The notes below the pieces were generated by a model. The model had not been told where the DNA came from and did not search any database. It saw only the letters and a program-made list of their open reading frames with translations. A DNA stretch of 50,278 nucleotides from Methylobacterium phyllostachyos (GTDB taxonomy: Bacteria > Pseudomonadota > Alphaproteobacteria > Rhizobiales > Beijerinckiaceae), in the NCBI RefSeq assembly GCF_900103445.1, contig NZ_FNHS01000024.1:1-50278 (forward strand), written 5' to 3'. Positions 41,348-50,278 of this stretch are shown in pieces. Every line of letters begins with the position of its first letter. Position 1 is the stretch's first letter. Made by a program: the position numbers and the translations under genes.

Positions 41348-42463
41348 ATGTCCGCCCCGCAACCCGCCCGCCCGGAACCGCGCCCCGGCGTCCTGGCGAT
41401 CGACACCTATGTGCCCGGCAAGAGCGGGCGGCCCGGCGGCGGCAAGGTCTACAAGCTCTCGTCCAACGAGACGCCGCTCGGCCCGAGCCCCGCGGCGCTG
41501 GCGGCCCTCCACGAGGCAACCGCCAAGCTCGAGACCTACCCGGACGGGCGCGCCACGGCCCTGCGCACCGCCATCGCCAAGCGCTACGGGCTCGATCCCG
41601 AGCGGATCGTCTGCGGCGCGGGCTCGGACGAGCTGCTCTCGCTGCTGGCCTACGCGTACGGCGGGCCGGGGAGCGAGGGGATCTACTCGGAGCATGGATT
41701 CCTGGTCTACCGGATCGCCATCCTGGCCTCGGGCGCCGAGGCCGTGGTGGCGCCCGAACGCGACTACACGACCGATGTCGACGCGATCCTGGCCCGGGTC
41801 ACGGAGCGGACCCGGATCGTCTACGTTACGAACCCCAGCAATCCGACCGGCACGTACTTGCCGTTCGACGAGATCCGCCGCCTGCACGCCAGCCTGCCGC
41901 CGCAGGTGCTGCTGGTGATCGACGGCGCCTATGCCGAGTATGTCCGGGCCAACGACTACTCGGCCGGGCTGGAACTCGCGTTGGAATCCGAGAACGTCGT
42001 GATGACCCGGACCTTCTCGAAGATCCACGGCCTCGCCGCCGTGCGGATCGGCTGGATGGTGGCGCCGGCCCATGTCGTGGACGCGGTCAACCGGATCCGG
42101 GGGCCGTTCAACGTCTCCGGGCTGGCGATCGCCGCGGGCTCGGCCGCCATCGCCGATGAGGCCCACATGGCGGCGGCCGCCGCCCACAATGCCGAGTGGC
42201 TGCCGAAGCTCACCGAAGGCGCCCGGGCGCTTGGTCTGGAGGTCACGCCGAGCGTGGCGAATTTCGTGCTGATCCACTTCCCCGACGAGCCCGGCCGCTC
42301 GGCCGCGGATGCGGACGCGTTCCTGACCGAGCGCGGGCTCATCACCCGCCGGGTCACCGCCTACGGGCTGCCGAACGCCCTGCGGGTGACGGTGGCGAGC
42401 GCGGAGGCCAACACGGCCTTCCTGGCGGCGCTCGGCGACTTCGTGCGGGGCGCACATGCCTGA
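41348..42463 (+). CDS. hisC: Histidinol-phosphate aminotransferase
   Basis: 371 residues from MSAPQPARPEPRPGVLAIDT. A PLP enzyme that transaminates histidinol phosphate; relatives also act on aromatic amino acids. KLSSNETPLGPSP, YPDGRATALRTAIAKRYGLD, NPSNPTGTYLP, DGAYAEYV and the PLP lysine in TRTFSKIHGLAAVRIGW are all intact. The frame is open to 41246, but the extra residues do not resemble the family. The stop overlaps the prephenate dehydrogenase start by 8 bases, suggesting that it supplies the transamination step for tyrosine or phenylalanine. Confidence 0.95.
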   Translation: MSAPQPARPEPRPGVLAIDTYVPGKSGRPGGGKVYKLSSNETPLGPSPAALAALHEATAKLETYPDGRATALRTAIAKRYGLDPERIVCGAGSDELLSLLAYAYGGPGSEGIYSEHGFLVYRIAILASGAEAVVAPERDYTTDVDAILARVTERTRIVYVTNPSNPTGTYLPFDEIRRLHASLPPQVLLVIDGAYAEYVRANDYSAGLELALESENVVMTRTFSKIHGLAAVRIGWMVAPAHVVDAVNRIRGPFNVSGLAIAAGSAAIADEAHMAAAAAHNAEWLPKLTEGARALGLEVTPSVANFVLIHFPDEPGRSAADADAFLTERGLITRRVTAYGLPNALRVTVASAEANTAFLAALGDFVRGAHA

Positions 42464-43397
42464 GACGCCCATGGCCGAGACTGCGATCGGCCGCCTCGCC
42501 ATCGTCGGCCTCGGGCTGATCGGCTCCTCGATCGCCCGGGCGGCGCGGCGCTACGGCCTCGCCCACACCATCGTGGCGGTGGACCGGGACCCGGCCGTGC
42601 GCGCGCGAGTCCAGGAACTCGGCATCGCCGATAGCGTCACCGGCGACCCGGCGGAGGGCGCGGCGGACACCGACCTCGTGATCCTGTGCGTGCCGGTGGG
42701 TGCCATCGGGGCGGCGGCGGCTGAGATGATGCCGCATCTCAAGCCGGGCGCGATCGTGTCGGATGTCGGCTCGGTCAAGGGCGCCGTAGTGGCGGCGATC
42801 CGGCCGCACCTGCCCGATGGCGTCGCCCTCGTGCCCGGCCACCCGATCGCCGGGACCGAGTTCTCCGGGCCGGATGCGGGCTTCGCGACCCTGTTCCAGG
42901 GCCGCTGGTGCATCCTGACTCCGCCCGAGGGTACCGACCCGGCGGCGATCGAGACCGTCCGCGCCCTGTGGGCGGGGATGGGCGCCAATGTCGAGACGAT
43001 GAGCGCCGACCACCACGACCATGTGCTCGCCATCACCAGCCACCTGCCACACCTGATCGCCTACAACATCGTGGGCACGGCGGCGGAGCTGGAGGAGGCG
43101 ACGCAATCCGAGGTGATCAAGTTCTCGGCCAGCGGCTTTCGCGATTTCACCCGCATCGCCGCCTCGGATCCGACCATGTGGCGCGACATCTTCCTCAACA
43201 ACCGCGACGCCGTGCTGGAGATGCTCGGGCGGTTCAATGAGGATCTCTCGGCGCTCGCCAAGGCGGTGCGCTGGGGCGACGGCGAGGCGCTGCACGCGAT
43301 GTTCACCCGCACCCGGGCGATCCGGCGCAGCATCGTGGCGCAGGGCCAGGAGACCGCGGCGCCGGATTTCGGCCGGCCGCGGCCACCGGAGGAGTAG
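42456..43397 (+). CDS. tyrC: Prephenate/arogenate dehydrogenase
   Basis: 313 residues. Oxidatively decarboxylates prephenate or arogenate towards tyrosine with NAD(P). The Rossmann motif is LAIVGLGLIGSSIARA (about 12-27), VSDVGSVKGAVVAAI and VPGHPIAGTEFSGPDAGF carry the catalytic His/Ser region, and HLPHLIAYNIVGTA starts the dimerisation domain. ATG 42471 is an alternative start. It overlaps hisC by 8 bases, a pairing common in alphaproteobacteria. A palindromic repeat follows the stop. Confidence 0.94.
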   Translation: MPETPMAETAIGRLAIVGLGLIGSSIARAARRYGLAHTIVAVDRDPAVRARVQELGIADSVTGDPAEGAADTDLVILCVPVGAIGAAAAEMMPHLKPGAIVSDVGSVKGAVVAAIRPHLPDGVALVPGHPIAGTEFSGPDAGFATLFQGRWCILTPPEGTDPAAIETVRALWAGMGANVETMSADHHDHVLAITSHLPHLIAYNIVGTAAELEEATQSEVIKFSASGFRDFTRIAASDPTMWRDIFLNNRDAVLEMLGRFNEDLSALAKAVRWGDGEALHAMFTRTRAIRRSIVAQGQETAAPDFGRPRPPEE

Positions 43398-43430
43398 GGA
43401 AGTCTGGACGGCTCGCGGTGATCGCCCCGT

Positions 43431-43524
43431 CGTCCTTGCGAGCGGAGCGAAACAATCCAGAGGGGGCGCCAAGCTCAAGGCTGTCGCGCTGCCCTGGGTC
43501 ACTTCGCTGCGCTCGCGATGACGG
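43431..43524. repeat. Palindromic intergenic repeat (TTGCGAGCG type)
   Basis: CGTCCTTGCGAGCGGAGCGAA (43431-43451, 21 bases) pairs with the complement of TTCGCTGCGCTCGCGATGACG (43503-43523) at 18 of 21 positions; an inner CAATCCAG/CTGGGTCAC pair continues the stem. This sequence type is frequent between genes of Hyphomicrobiales. It lies between the convergent tyrC and msrA genes and could terminate both. Confidence 0.75.
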
Positions 43525-43533
43525 TGAGAGCGC

Positions 43534-44250
43534 TCACGCCGGCGGTCGGTTGACCAGCACCGGCTGCGCCGCCGTCCGCTCCGGGAACAGGGCGCGCAAG
43601 GCTTCGAGCTTCGGCGCGTCGTTGACGGCGATGTACGGGTGCCCCGGGTGCAGCGCCATGAAGTCCTGGTGGTAGGCTTCCGCCGGGTAGAAGGCCGCAC
43701 CCGGCTCGATCCGGGTGGCCACCGGGCGCGCGTAGGCCTTGGCCGCGTCGAGCTGCGCGATGTAGGCCTTGGCGATCCGCGCCTGTTCGGCATCCTGCGG
43801 GAACAGCGCCGAGCGGTACTGGTGCCCGCTATCGGGGCCCTGGCGGTCGACCTGCGTCGGATCGAGGGCGACCGAGAAGAAGATCCGCAGCAGCTCGTCG
43901 TAGCGGATCTGGGCCGGATCGTAGGTCACCGCCACGGCCTCGGCATGGCCGGTGCCGCCGCCGCTGACCGTCCGGTAATCGGCGTCGGCCCGGCTGCCGC
44001 CGGCATAGCCCGAGACCGCGCTCGTCACTCCGCGCACGTGCTGGAACACCCCCTGCACGCCCCAGAAGCAGCCGCCCGCAAACACCGCCACGTGCGAGCC
44101 CGGCCCTTCGGCCGCGTGGGTCGCGGGCTCCGGCAGGCGGCGGGGCGCCTCCTCGGCCAGCGCCGGCAGGCGCGGCAGCAGGAGCGCCCCCGCAAGGCCG
44201 AGCCCGAGGGCTGCCCCGAGGAGGGGGCGGATCGTGTCGCGTAGAGCCAT
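43534..44250 (-). CDS. msrA: Secreted peptide methionine sulfoxide reductase A
   Basis: 238 residues. Repairs S-methionine sulfoxide in proteins. An N-terminal signal or anchor (IRPLLGAALGLGLAGALLL, ending ALA|EE) puts it in the periplasm. The active site is VFAGGCFWGVQGVFQHV (C61), with GGGTGHAEAVAVTYDP, GHQYRSALFP and YHQDFM matching MsrA. C61 is the only cysteine in the protein, so there is no internal resolving cysteine as in E. coli MsrA; recycling must use an external thiol. AGGAGGA before ATG 44250 fixes the start. No MsrB fusion or neighbour. Confidence 0.95.
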   Translation of the reverse strand: MALRDTIRPLLGAALGLGLAGALLLPRLPALAEEAPRRLPEPATHAAEGPGSHVAVFAGGCFWGVQGVFQHVRGVTSAVSGYAGGSRADADYRTVSGGGTGHAEAVAVTYDPAQIRYDELLRIFFSVALDPTQVDRQGPDSGHQYRSALFPQDAEQARIAKAYIAQLDAAKAYARPVATRIEPGAAFYPAEAYHQDFMALHPGHPYIAVNDAPKLEALRALFPERTAAQPVLVNRPPA

Positions 44251-44566
44251 GCTGTCCTCCTGCCGGATACGGTGCTGTGCACTGGTTCGCCAAAAGGCAC
44301 GTTGCGGTTACCCGAGCCGGCTCGCCATGCATCGATCTCCCACGCATCGCGGGAAGCGGTATGGCGGCCGCGAACACGACCTTCCCAGCGCACTGACCAC
44401 TACGCCAGCCGTGGCGCTTGCATCATAGCACTAAGGACCATATTTCTAGCCGATCGATCGGCGGCTGGGCCGGATGTCTCCAGCCTAGGATCGCCAACCC
44501 AGGCGCAAGCCAACAGGAGCAGTCTGCACGCATTCCTGAACAAGTCTCGTTCCGCGAAGTATCGGC
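44251..44566. other. Gene-poor region before the HigBA-like module
   Basis: No gene supported. A perfect 14-base palindrome GCCGATCGATCGGC (44449-44462) lies about 105 bases before the toxin start and could be a regulatory site for the module or simply a chance CG-rich palindrome. Bases 44430-44445 are AT-rich (ACCATATTTCTA) and may carry the -10 box. Confidence 0.4.
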
Positions 44567-44962
44567 ATGCGCATCTTCCTACCGCGCGATTTCGCGAAAC
44601 GTGCCGCGAAGCTGAATGTTACCGACAGTGACCTGATTGAAGCCATCAACCGCGCCGAACGAGACCTGATCGATGCGCAGCTCGGGCTCGCACTGATCAA
44701 GCAGCGCATTCCCCGCCAAGGACAGGGCCGCTCCGGCGGCTTCCGCAGCATCATCGCCTACAGGCGCGGGGAGGTCGCGGTCTTCCTGCATGTGTTTGCC
44801 AAGAACACCAAAGCGAACTTGTCCAAGGCAGAAACGGAGGTCTTCCGCGACCTCGCGGTAACTCTGACCAGCCTCAGCGACGAGGCGTTGATGCGCGTCG
44901 CGGCGGCGCAAAGCTGGAGACGGATCGACGATGGGAAGCGTGAAGAAGACCTATCGCAGTGA
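44567..44962 (+). CDS. RelE/HigB-like toxin
   Basis: 131 residues. Resembles the HigB-type RelE-like toxins (PF06296 pattern), which cleave mRNA on the ribosome. MRIFLPRDFAKRAAKLNVTD and LIEAINRAERDLIDAQLG start the fold; the core is LIKQRIPRQGQGRSGGFRSI, IAYRRGEVAVFLHVFAKNTKANL and FRDLAVTL. The basic pocket residues (KQR, RxGQGRSGGFR) appear intact. The antitoxin frame overlaps its 3-prime end by 32 bases, with toxin first, the usual order of HigBA systems. Confidence 0.88.
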   Translation: MRIFLPRDFAKRAAKLNVTDSDLIEAINRAERDLIDAQLGLALIKQRIPRQGQGRSGGFRSIIAYRRGEVAVFLHVFAKNTKANLSKAETEVFRDLAVTLTSLSDEALMRVAAAQSWRRIDDGKREEDLSQ

Positions 44963-45257
44963 TGCACTCCGGTCGGCGCATTTGGTTGCTCAGGATCTCC
45001 ATGCGGCCGGAGCGATCGACAAGGCGACCCTGCGCCGGTTCGATCTCTCGTGCCTGACACCTGTGGAGCCCCTGGATCCGCAGGCGATCCGCGCCATCCG
45101 CGAAACCGCCCAGATGAGCCAAGCGATCTTCGCCAAGGCCCTCAACGTGACCACGTCCCTCGTCAGCAAATGGGAGCGGGGCGAGAAGAAGCCCGGCGGG
45201 CCGTCGCTGAAGCTGCTCGCCCTCGCCAGCCGGAAGGGTATCGACGCCATCCTGTAA
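44931..45257 (+). CDS. HigA-like helix-turn-helix antitoxin
   Basis: 108 residues from MGSVKKTYRSDALRSAHLVA, overlapping the toxin by 32 bases. The N-terminal part (LHAAGAIDKATLRRFDLSCL then TPVEPLDPQAIRAI) covers the toxin, and the XRE helix-turn-helix (MSQAIFAKALNVTTSLVSKW ERGEKKPGG) binds DNA for autoregulation. It is typical of antitoxins that follow PF06296 toxins. The module sits immediately before trpB. Confidence 0.9.
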   Translation: MGSVKKTYRSDALRSAHLVAQDLHAAGAIDKATLRRFDLSCLTPVEPLDPQAIRAIRETAQMSQAIFAKALNVTTSLVSKWERGEKKPGGPSLKLLALASRKGIDAIL

Positions 45258-45378
45258 GCGGATCGTCTGCCGGCCGATCCGCGTCCAATCCGGTTACGTG
45301 GGCGGGAGGCCGCATTGCGGCGGCGGCCGCATGGGTCTAGGCACCCGGCAAACGATCGCCTTTCGCAGGATCCGTCCC

Positions 45379-46620
<1,242 letters not shown>

Positions 46621-47022
46621 GGGCGCGGTTCGACCCTCGGCCTGAATCGTGTCACGGCCGCCCAGATTAGGAAGGCCAATCGGGTTCAGGCCCCCTGTCC
46701 ACACGAGCGTCCACCGAACGCGCGCAGCCTCAACGGCGCTCGTAGAGAGCGTCAATGAACGCGGCGGCGGCCGGCTTTGGATCCGGCCCGACGCGTTTGT
46801 GGAGCGCGCTTACGAAATCGAACGTCCGTTCGAGCAGTGCGCTTCCGCGTCTGACGGTCGGTCTTGTTCTAGCGGGTGCGGGACACCGCGTCCGTGTCAC
46901 GCGTATCCGGCGGCATCATGAGGTCCGTCTCAAGCGCATCTCTTTGTGGATCCTTGGCGCAGAGCGGCATGTCGAGGACCGTGGGATATCTTAGATCGAC
47001 CTAAGCTATACCCTCGGCCGCC
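46621..47022. other. Gene-poor region after trpB
   Basis: No gene is supported; the short open frames have no ribosome site and Arg/Ser-rich composition. A small inverted repeat, CTTAG..CTAAG, occurs at about 46991-47006 (TCTTAGATCGACCTAAGC), possibly the end of the helix-hairpin-helix gene transcript. There is no trace of trpA. Confidence 0.45.
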
Positions 47023-47604
47023 TCACCGCACCGTCACCTGATCCTTGATCCGCTCGTAGACGGCCCGGCTGAGGACCCGCTTCGACAGGAGCTGGTCCAC
47101 CGAGGCGTAGGGGCGCTTGGCGACGATCGACCGGCCGATGGCGCCGCCGCCCCGCAGGCGGTTGAGATCGGCCACCGAGGCGGTGTTCAGGTCGACCACA
47201 GCCAGGGCCCGGAGCCCGGCGCTGTCCTCCGCCTTGTCGATCTCAGCCTGCCCGGCCGCCTCCTGCCCCTGCGGCTGTGCCGGGGCGACCGGATCGGACG
47301 GGAAGGCGAGGGCGTCGGACGGCATCTGGACCGGAGCGGGGGCCGCTGCGGCCGGCGGCGGTGTGGCGGTCTGCGGCAGGGCGCTCGCCCCCCGGTCGGG
47401 CCTGGCCGCCGCGGCTGGCGGCGCGGGCGCCGGCGGGGCCGGCTGGACGGGGGCGGGTGACTCCGCCACTTGAGCGGGCGCGGATGGGGGCAGCGGCGCG
47501 GGCGCCGGGCTCGGCAACAGGATTTGCACCACCGCGGCGAGGATGCCGGCGATGATGAGGAGAATAGAAATTCTGAGGATCGCTGGGCCGCTGAGCACAC
47601 ACAA
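47023..47604 (-). CDS. Membrane-anchored helix-hairpin-helix protein
   Basis: 193 residues from a TTG at 47604 (GTG 47598 is as good). One transmembrane helix (ILRISILLIIAGILAAVVQIL) is followed by about 110 residues of Pro/Ala-rich linker (PPAPAPPAAAARPD) and a C-terminal ComEA-like HhH domain: VVDLNTASVADLNRLRGGGA and IGRSIVAKRPYASVDQLLSK. The layout matches ComEA-type DNA-binding proteins, but the HhH could face either side; topology is unknown. No other competence gene is nearby. Confidence 0.8.
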   Translation of the reverse strand: MCVLSGPAILRISILLIIAGILAAVVQILLPSPAPAPLPPSAPAQVAESPAPVQPAPPAPAPPAAAARPDRGASALPQTATPPPAAAAPAPVQMPSDALAFPSDPVAPAQPQGQEAAGQAEIDKAEDSAGLRALAVVDLNTASVADLNRLRGGGAIGRSIVAKRPYASVDQLLSKRVLSRAVYERIKDQVTVR

Positions 47605-47699
47605 CTCGACGAGATCTAAGCCTCTATAATGCTACAGATTATGCTTTCGTCGCGTTTCGGCCAACCAGCCGACGCTCTTCAGCGTTGGATTACCCCGCG

Positions 47700-49544
47700 A
47701 TGACGGAGCGGACGGACCGCCCCGGTGCGCGTCTCGGCGCCCTGCGCTATCTGCCGACCCTGTTCCGCGAGATCGCCGCGGCGAGCCCGCGGCTCCTCGC
47801 CGCAAGCCTGGCCCTGCGCCTCCTGGCCGCCTGCCTGCCGGTCCTGACCCTGTACCTCGCCAAGCTGATCCTCGACGGGATCGTGGCCGAGCATGCCCGG
47901 CCGGTGCCGGGGGCAGGGCTGACGGAATGGCTCGCCGATCCTGGCCGAGCCCGGCTCGCCGGGCTGGTGGCGGCCGAGTTCGGCCTGGCCCTGATGGCGG
48001 ACCTGACCGGCCGGCTCACGAACCTCACCGAGACCCTGCTCGGCGACCTCTACGCCAACGTAGCGTCCCTGCGGCTGATGGCGCATGCCGCGGCGCTCGA
48101 CCTCGCGCAGTTCGAGGACAGCGCCCAGCAGGACCGGCTGGAGCGGGCGCGCCGGCAGGTCAGCGGGCGCACCGGCCTCATCGCGACGGTGCTCGGGCAG
48201 TTCCAGACGCTGGTGACACTGGTCTCGCTGGCCATCGGCGTCGCGGCCTTCACGCCCTGGCTGGTGGTGCTCATCGCCGCCGCCCTGGTGCCGGCGCTCC
48301 TCAACGAATGGCACTTCACCAAGGCCGGCTATCGCCTCGCGTGGTTCCGCAGCCCGGAGCGGCGCCGGCTCGACTACCTGCGCTACGTGGGCGCCAGCGT
48401 CGAGACCGCCAAGGAGATCAAGCTCTTCGGCCTCTCGGGCTATCTCAACGGCATCTACGCGCAGGGGGCCGGGCGCCTGCTCGCGGAGAACCGGAGCCTC
48501 GCCACCGCCCGCGCCCGCTGGGGCTTCGCCTTCGCGAGCCTCGGGACGCTCGCCTATTATGCCGCCTACGCGGTGATCGTCTGGCGCACGGTGGCGGGTT
48601 CGTTCTCGGTGGGGGACCTCGCCTTCCTGGCCGGGTCCTTCCAGCGCCTGCGCGGCGGCATCGAGGGGCTGCTCCTGGGTCTGACCCAGATCACGGGCCA
48701 AGCCCAGTACCTCGATGACTTCTTCTCGTTCTTCGCGATCACGCCGCAGATCCGCAGGCCCGCGTGCCCCGTGCCGGTGCCGAGCCCGATCCGCGCGGGG
48801 CTGGTCTTCGAGGAGGTCGGCTACCGCTATCCCGGCACGGAGACGTGGGCGCTGCGCGGCCTGTCCTTCACGGTGCAGGCGGGCGAGACGGTTGCGCTGG
48901 TCGGCGGCAACGGCGCCGGCAAGACCACGATCGTCAAGCTGATGACCCGGCTCTACGATCCGCATGAGGGCCGCGTGCTCCTCGACGGCGTTCCGCTGCC
49001 GGAATACGATCTCGACGACCTGCGGGCGCGCATCGGGGCGATCTTCCAGGATTTCGTCCGATTCCAGCTCACCGCCGGCGAAAACGTGGCGGTCGGCCGG
49101 ATCGAGGCCGCTGGGGACGGCGACCGGATCGCCGCCGCGGCCGTCCGGGGGCTCGCAGCCCCGGTGATCGAGCGCCTGCCCGAGGGCTACGCCCAACCGC
49201 TGGGCAAGCTGTTCTCGGGCGGCCTCGATCTCTCGGGTGGCGAATGGCAGAAGGTCGCCCTGTCGCGGGCCTACATGCGCGACGCCGAGATCCTGATCCT
49301 CGACGAGCCCACCGCCGCCCTCGACGCCCGGGCCGAGCATGATGTCTTCGCGCGGTTCCGTGAATTGTCGGCCGGGCGCACGACGGTGCTGATCTCGCAC
49401 CGCTTCTCCACGGTGCGCATGGCCGACCGGATCCTCGTCCTGGAGGGCGGCCGGATGCTGGAAGAGGGTAGCCACGCCGAGCTGATGGCGCGGGGCGGAC
49501 GCTACGCCGAGCTGTTCACCCTGCAGGCGGAGGGCTACCGGTGA
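47700..49544 (+). CDS. ABC transporter, fused permease and ATPase
   Basis: 614 residues from ATG 47700 (TTG 47685 possible). An exporter half-transporter with six-helix membrane domain (LLAASLALRLLAACLPVLTL, LVTLVSLAIGVAAFTPWLVV, TLAYYAAYAVIVW) and a C-terminal ATPase: Walker A GGNGAGKTTIVKL, Q-loop IFQDFVRF, signature LSGGEWQKVALSRA, Walker B ILILDEPTAALD and H-loop ISHRFSTVRMADRI. It works as a dimer in the inner membrane; substrate unknown (a lipid, peptide or drug exporter by family). The YDLDDLRARIGAIFQD and DLSGG features agree with the family. Confidence 0.93.
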   Translation: MTERTDRPGARLGALRYLPTLFREIAAASPRLLAASLALRLLAACLPVLTLYLAKLILDGIVAEHARPVPGAGLTEWLADPGRARLAGLVAAEFGLALMADLTGRLTNLTETLLGDLYANVASLRLMAHAAALDLAQFEDSAQQDRLERARRQVSGRTGLIATVLGQFQTLVTLVSLAIGVAAFTPWLVVLIAAALVPALLNEWHFTKAGYRLAWFRSPERRRLDYLRYVGASVETAKEIKLFGLSGYLNGIYAQGAGRLLAENRSLATARARWGFAFASLGTLAYYAAYAVIVWRTVAGSFSVGDLAFLAGSFQRLRGGIEGLLLGLTQITGQAQYLDDFFSFFAITPQIRRPACPVPVPSPIRAGLVFEEVGYRYPGTETWALRGLSFTVQAGETVALVGGNGAGKTTIVKLMTRLYDPHEGRVLLDGVPLPEYDLDDLRARIGAIFQDFVRFQLTAGENVAVGRIEAAGDGDRIAAAAVRGLAAPVIERLPEGYAQPLGKLFSGGLDLSGGEWQKVALSRAYMRDAEILILDEPTAALDARAEHDVFARFRELSAGRTTVLISHRFSTVRMADRILVLEGGRMLEEGSHAELMARGGRYAELFTLQAEGYR

Positions 49545-49679
49545 GGGGCGCAGCCAACCCGCCGCCGGCGGGGTCATCCGGTCCCGCGCCGCGGCACGAC
49601 CGCCCAGTCCCCCGCGCGGCCCGAGGATTGCCCGATTCGTCCAGCCTGCTATCTGCCGCGGATTGAACCGAGGTCTTTC

Positions 49680-50278
49680 ATGCGCCTGCGCCCTTCCCGT
49701 CTGCTGACGGCCGGCCTTCTCGTCTCCGCCTGGGGCGCGCAGGCGGCCCCGCCCGCCGCGCCGGACGCGGAGGCCAAGCCGCCGGCCCCCGCGATCGTGC
49801 TCGCCAACCACCGGGCCGTCTACGACCTGTCGCTCGACGAGGGCGGCAGCAGCCGCTCGGTGGAGAGCGCCCGCGGGCGGATCGTCATCGACTTCCGGGG
49901 CGATGCCTGCCGCGGCTACACGATGCTGACCCGGCAGGTGACGGAACTCTCGTCGGGCGAGACGGGAACCCGTCTGTCCGACATGCGCAGCACGACGTTC
50001 GAGGGCGGGCAGGGCCGCGAGTTCCGGTTCAAGACCACGACGCTGACCAACAACCAACCCGCCGCCCCGGTGGACGGGACCGCCACCGACCAGGGGAACG
50101 CCCTCACGGTGAAGCTGAAGGGCGGTCCCAAGCCCTTCACCGTGGACGGGCCGGTGCTGTTCCCGAGCGAGCACATGCGGCGCCTGATCGAGGCGGCGCG
50201 GGCGGGCCAGTCGACCCTCTCGGTGAAGGTCTATGACGGCTCGGACGACGGGAAGAAGGTTTACGACACCTTCGCGGT
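49680..50278 (+). CDS. eipB: EipB-family envelope protein, partial at the window end
   Basis: At least 199 residues, cut by the window edge. MRLRPSRLLTAGLLVSAWGA is a signal peptide, with cleavage near AQA|AP. IVLANHRAVYDLSLDEGG, ARGRIVIDFRGDACRGYTML, TRQVTELSSGETG and LSDMRSTTFEGGQG match the DUF1849/EipB family of periplasmic beta-spiral proteins, which in Brucella maintain cell-envelope integrity. Start ATG 49680 is 8 bases after GAGG. It follows the ABC exporter by 135 bases on the same strand. Confidence 0.9.
   Translation, partial: MRLRPSRLLTAGLLVSAWGAQAAPPAAPDAEAKPPAPAIVLANHRAVYDLSLDEGGSSRSVESARGRIVIDFRGDACRGYTMLTRQVTELSSGETGTRLSDMRSTTFEGGQGREFRFKTTTLTNNQPAAPVDGTATDQGNALTVKLKGGPKPFTVDGPVLFPSEHMRRLIEAARAGQSTLSVKVYDGSDDGKKVYDTFA

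Noticed and set aside
46649..46994. Short open frames downstream of trpB
   Set aside because: No ribosome site, unusual Arg/Ser composition, and no resemblance to TrpA or another family.
47679..50174. 831-residue minus-strand open frame spanning the ABC transporter and EipB-family genes
   Set aside because: It crosses two well-supported plus-strand genes and their gap, with antisense-type composition.

Overview
The window looks like a chromosomal segment of a Methylobacterium-type alphaproteobacterium (Hyphomicrobiales). The evidence is its very high G+C, MucR, DUF6894 and phasin-type proteins, paired metX-metW, an EipB-family envelope protein, the conserved blocks fabD-fabG-acpP-fabF, rpoZ-rsh and dapA-smpB, and many short secreted or membrane proteins typical of that genus. 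No rRNA, tRNA, CRISPR array or complete insertion sequence was seen.

Layout. 0.5-2.5 kb is thrS. 2.7-12.2 kb is an accessory stretch of about twenty short genes, mostly orphan secreted or membrane proteins, with a MucR-like regulator, a PilZ protein and the wreck of a phasin gene. 12.4-16.0 kb carries a BON/OmpA-like envelope protein, a small membrane protein and a DUF937 (YidB-like) protein, with a large inverted repeat between. 16.04-17.83 kb is a sharply AT-rich island holding one roughly 520-codon gene with a HEPN RNase motif (R-x4-H), split by a single in-frame TAA. 17.8-21.6 kb is the fatty-acid synthesis cluster on the minus strand. 21.9-24.7 kb is rpoZ and the bifunctional (p)ppGpp enzyme. 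25.1-30.3 kb holds a NYN-domain protein, a PrxQ-type peroxiredoxin, smpB, dapA and a soluble lytic transglycosylase. 30.4-34.9 kb has a secreted catalase-like peroxidase, a nuclease-fold protein lacking its catalytic residues, and a PepSY/response regulator/sensor kinase operon. 35.1-37.0 kb pairs an APS kinase with a PAPS sulfotransferase-like protein. 37.2-39.1 kb is metX-metW. 39.3-41.2 kb has small genes and a hicAB module whose toxin gene carries an amber codon. 41.3-43.4 kb is hisC-tyrC. 43.5-46.6 kb has a one-cysteine secreted MsrA, a HigBA-like module and trpB. 47.0-50.3 kb has a helix-hairpin-helix membrane protein, an ABC exporter and the start of an EipB-family gene that runs off the window.

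How it fits together. Most of the window is housekeeping: amino-acid synthesis (thr charging, his/tyr/trp, met, lys), fatty-acid elongation, stringent response, ribosome rescue and envelope upkeep. Accessory DNA sits in the seams. Three accessory genes (phasin, hicA, HEPN) are broken by only a few changes each, so they look like recent losses, or sequencing errors that should be excluded. Several families of palindromic intergenic repeats punctuate gene ends. I did not find a convincing wholly new multi-gene system. The best candidates for a second look are the split HEPN gene in its AT-rich island, the catalytically dead nuclease-fold protein beside the PepSY two-component operon, and the sulfotransferase/APS-kinase pair.
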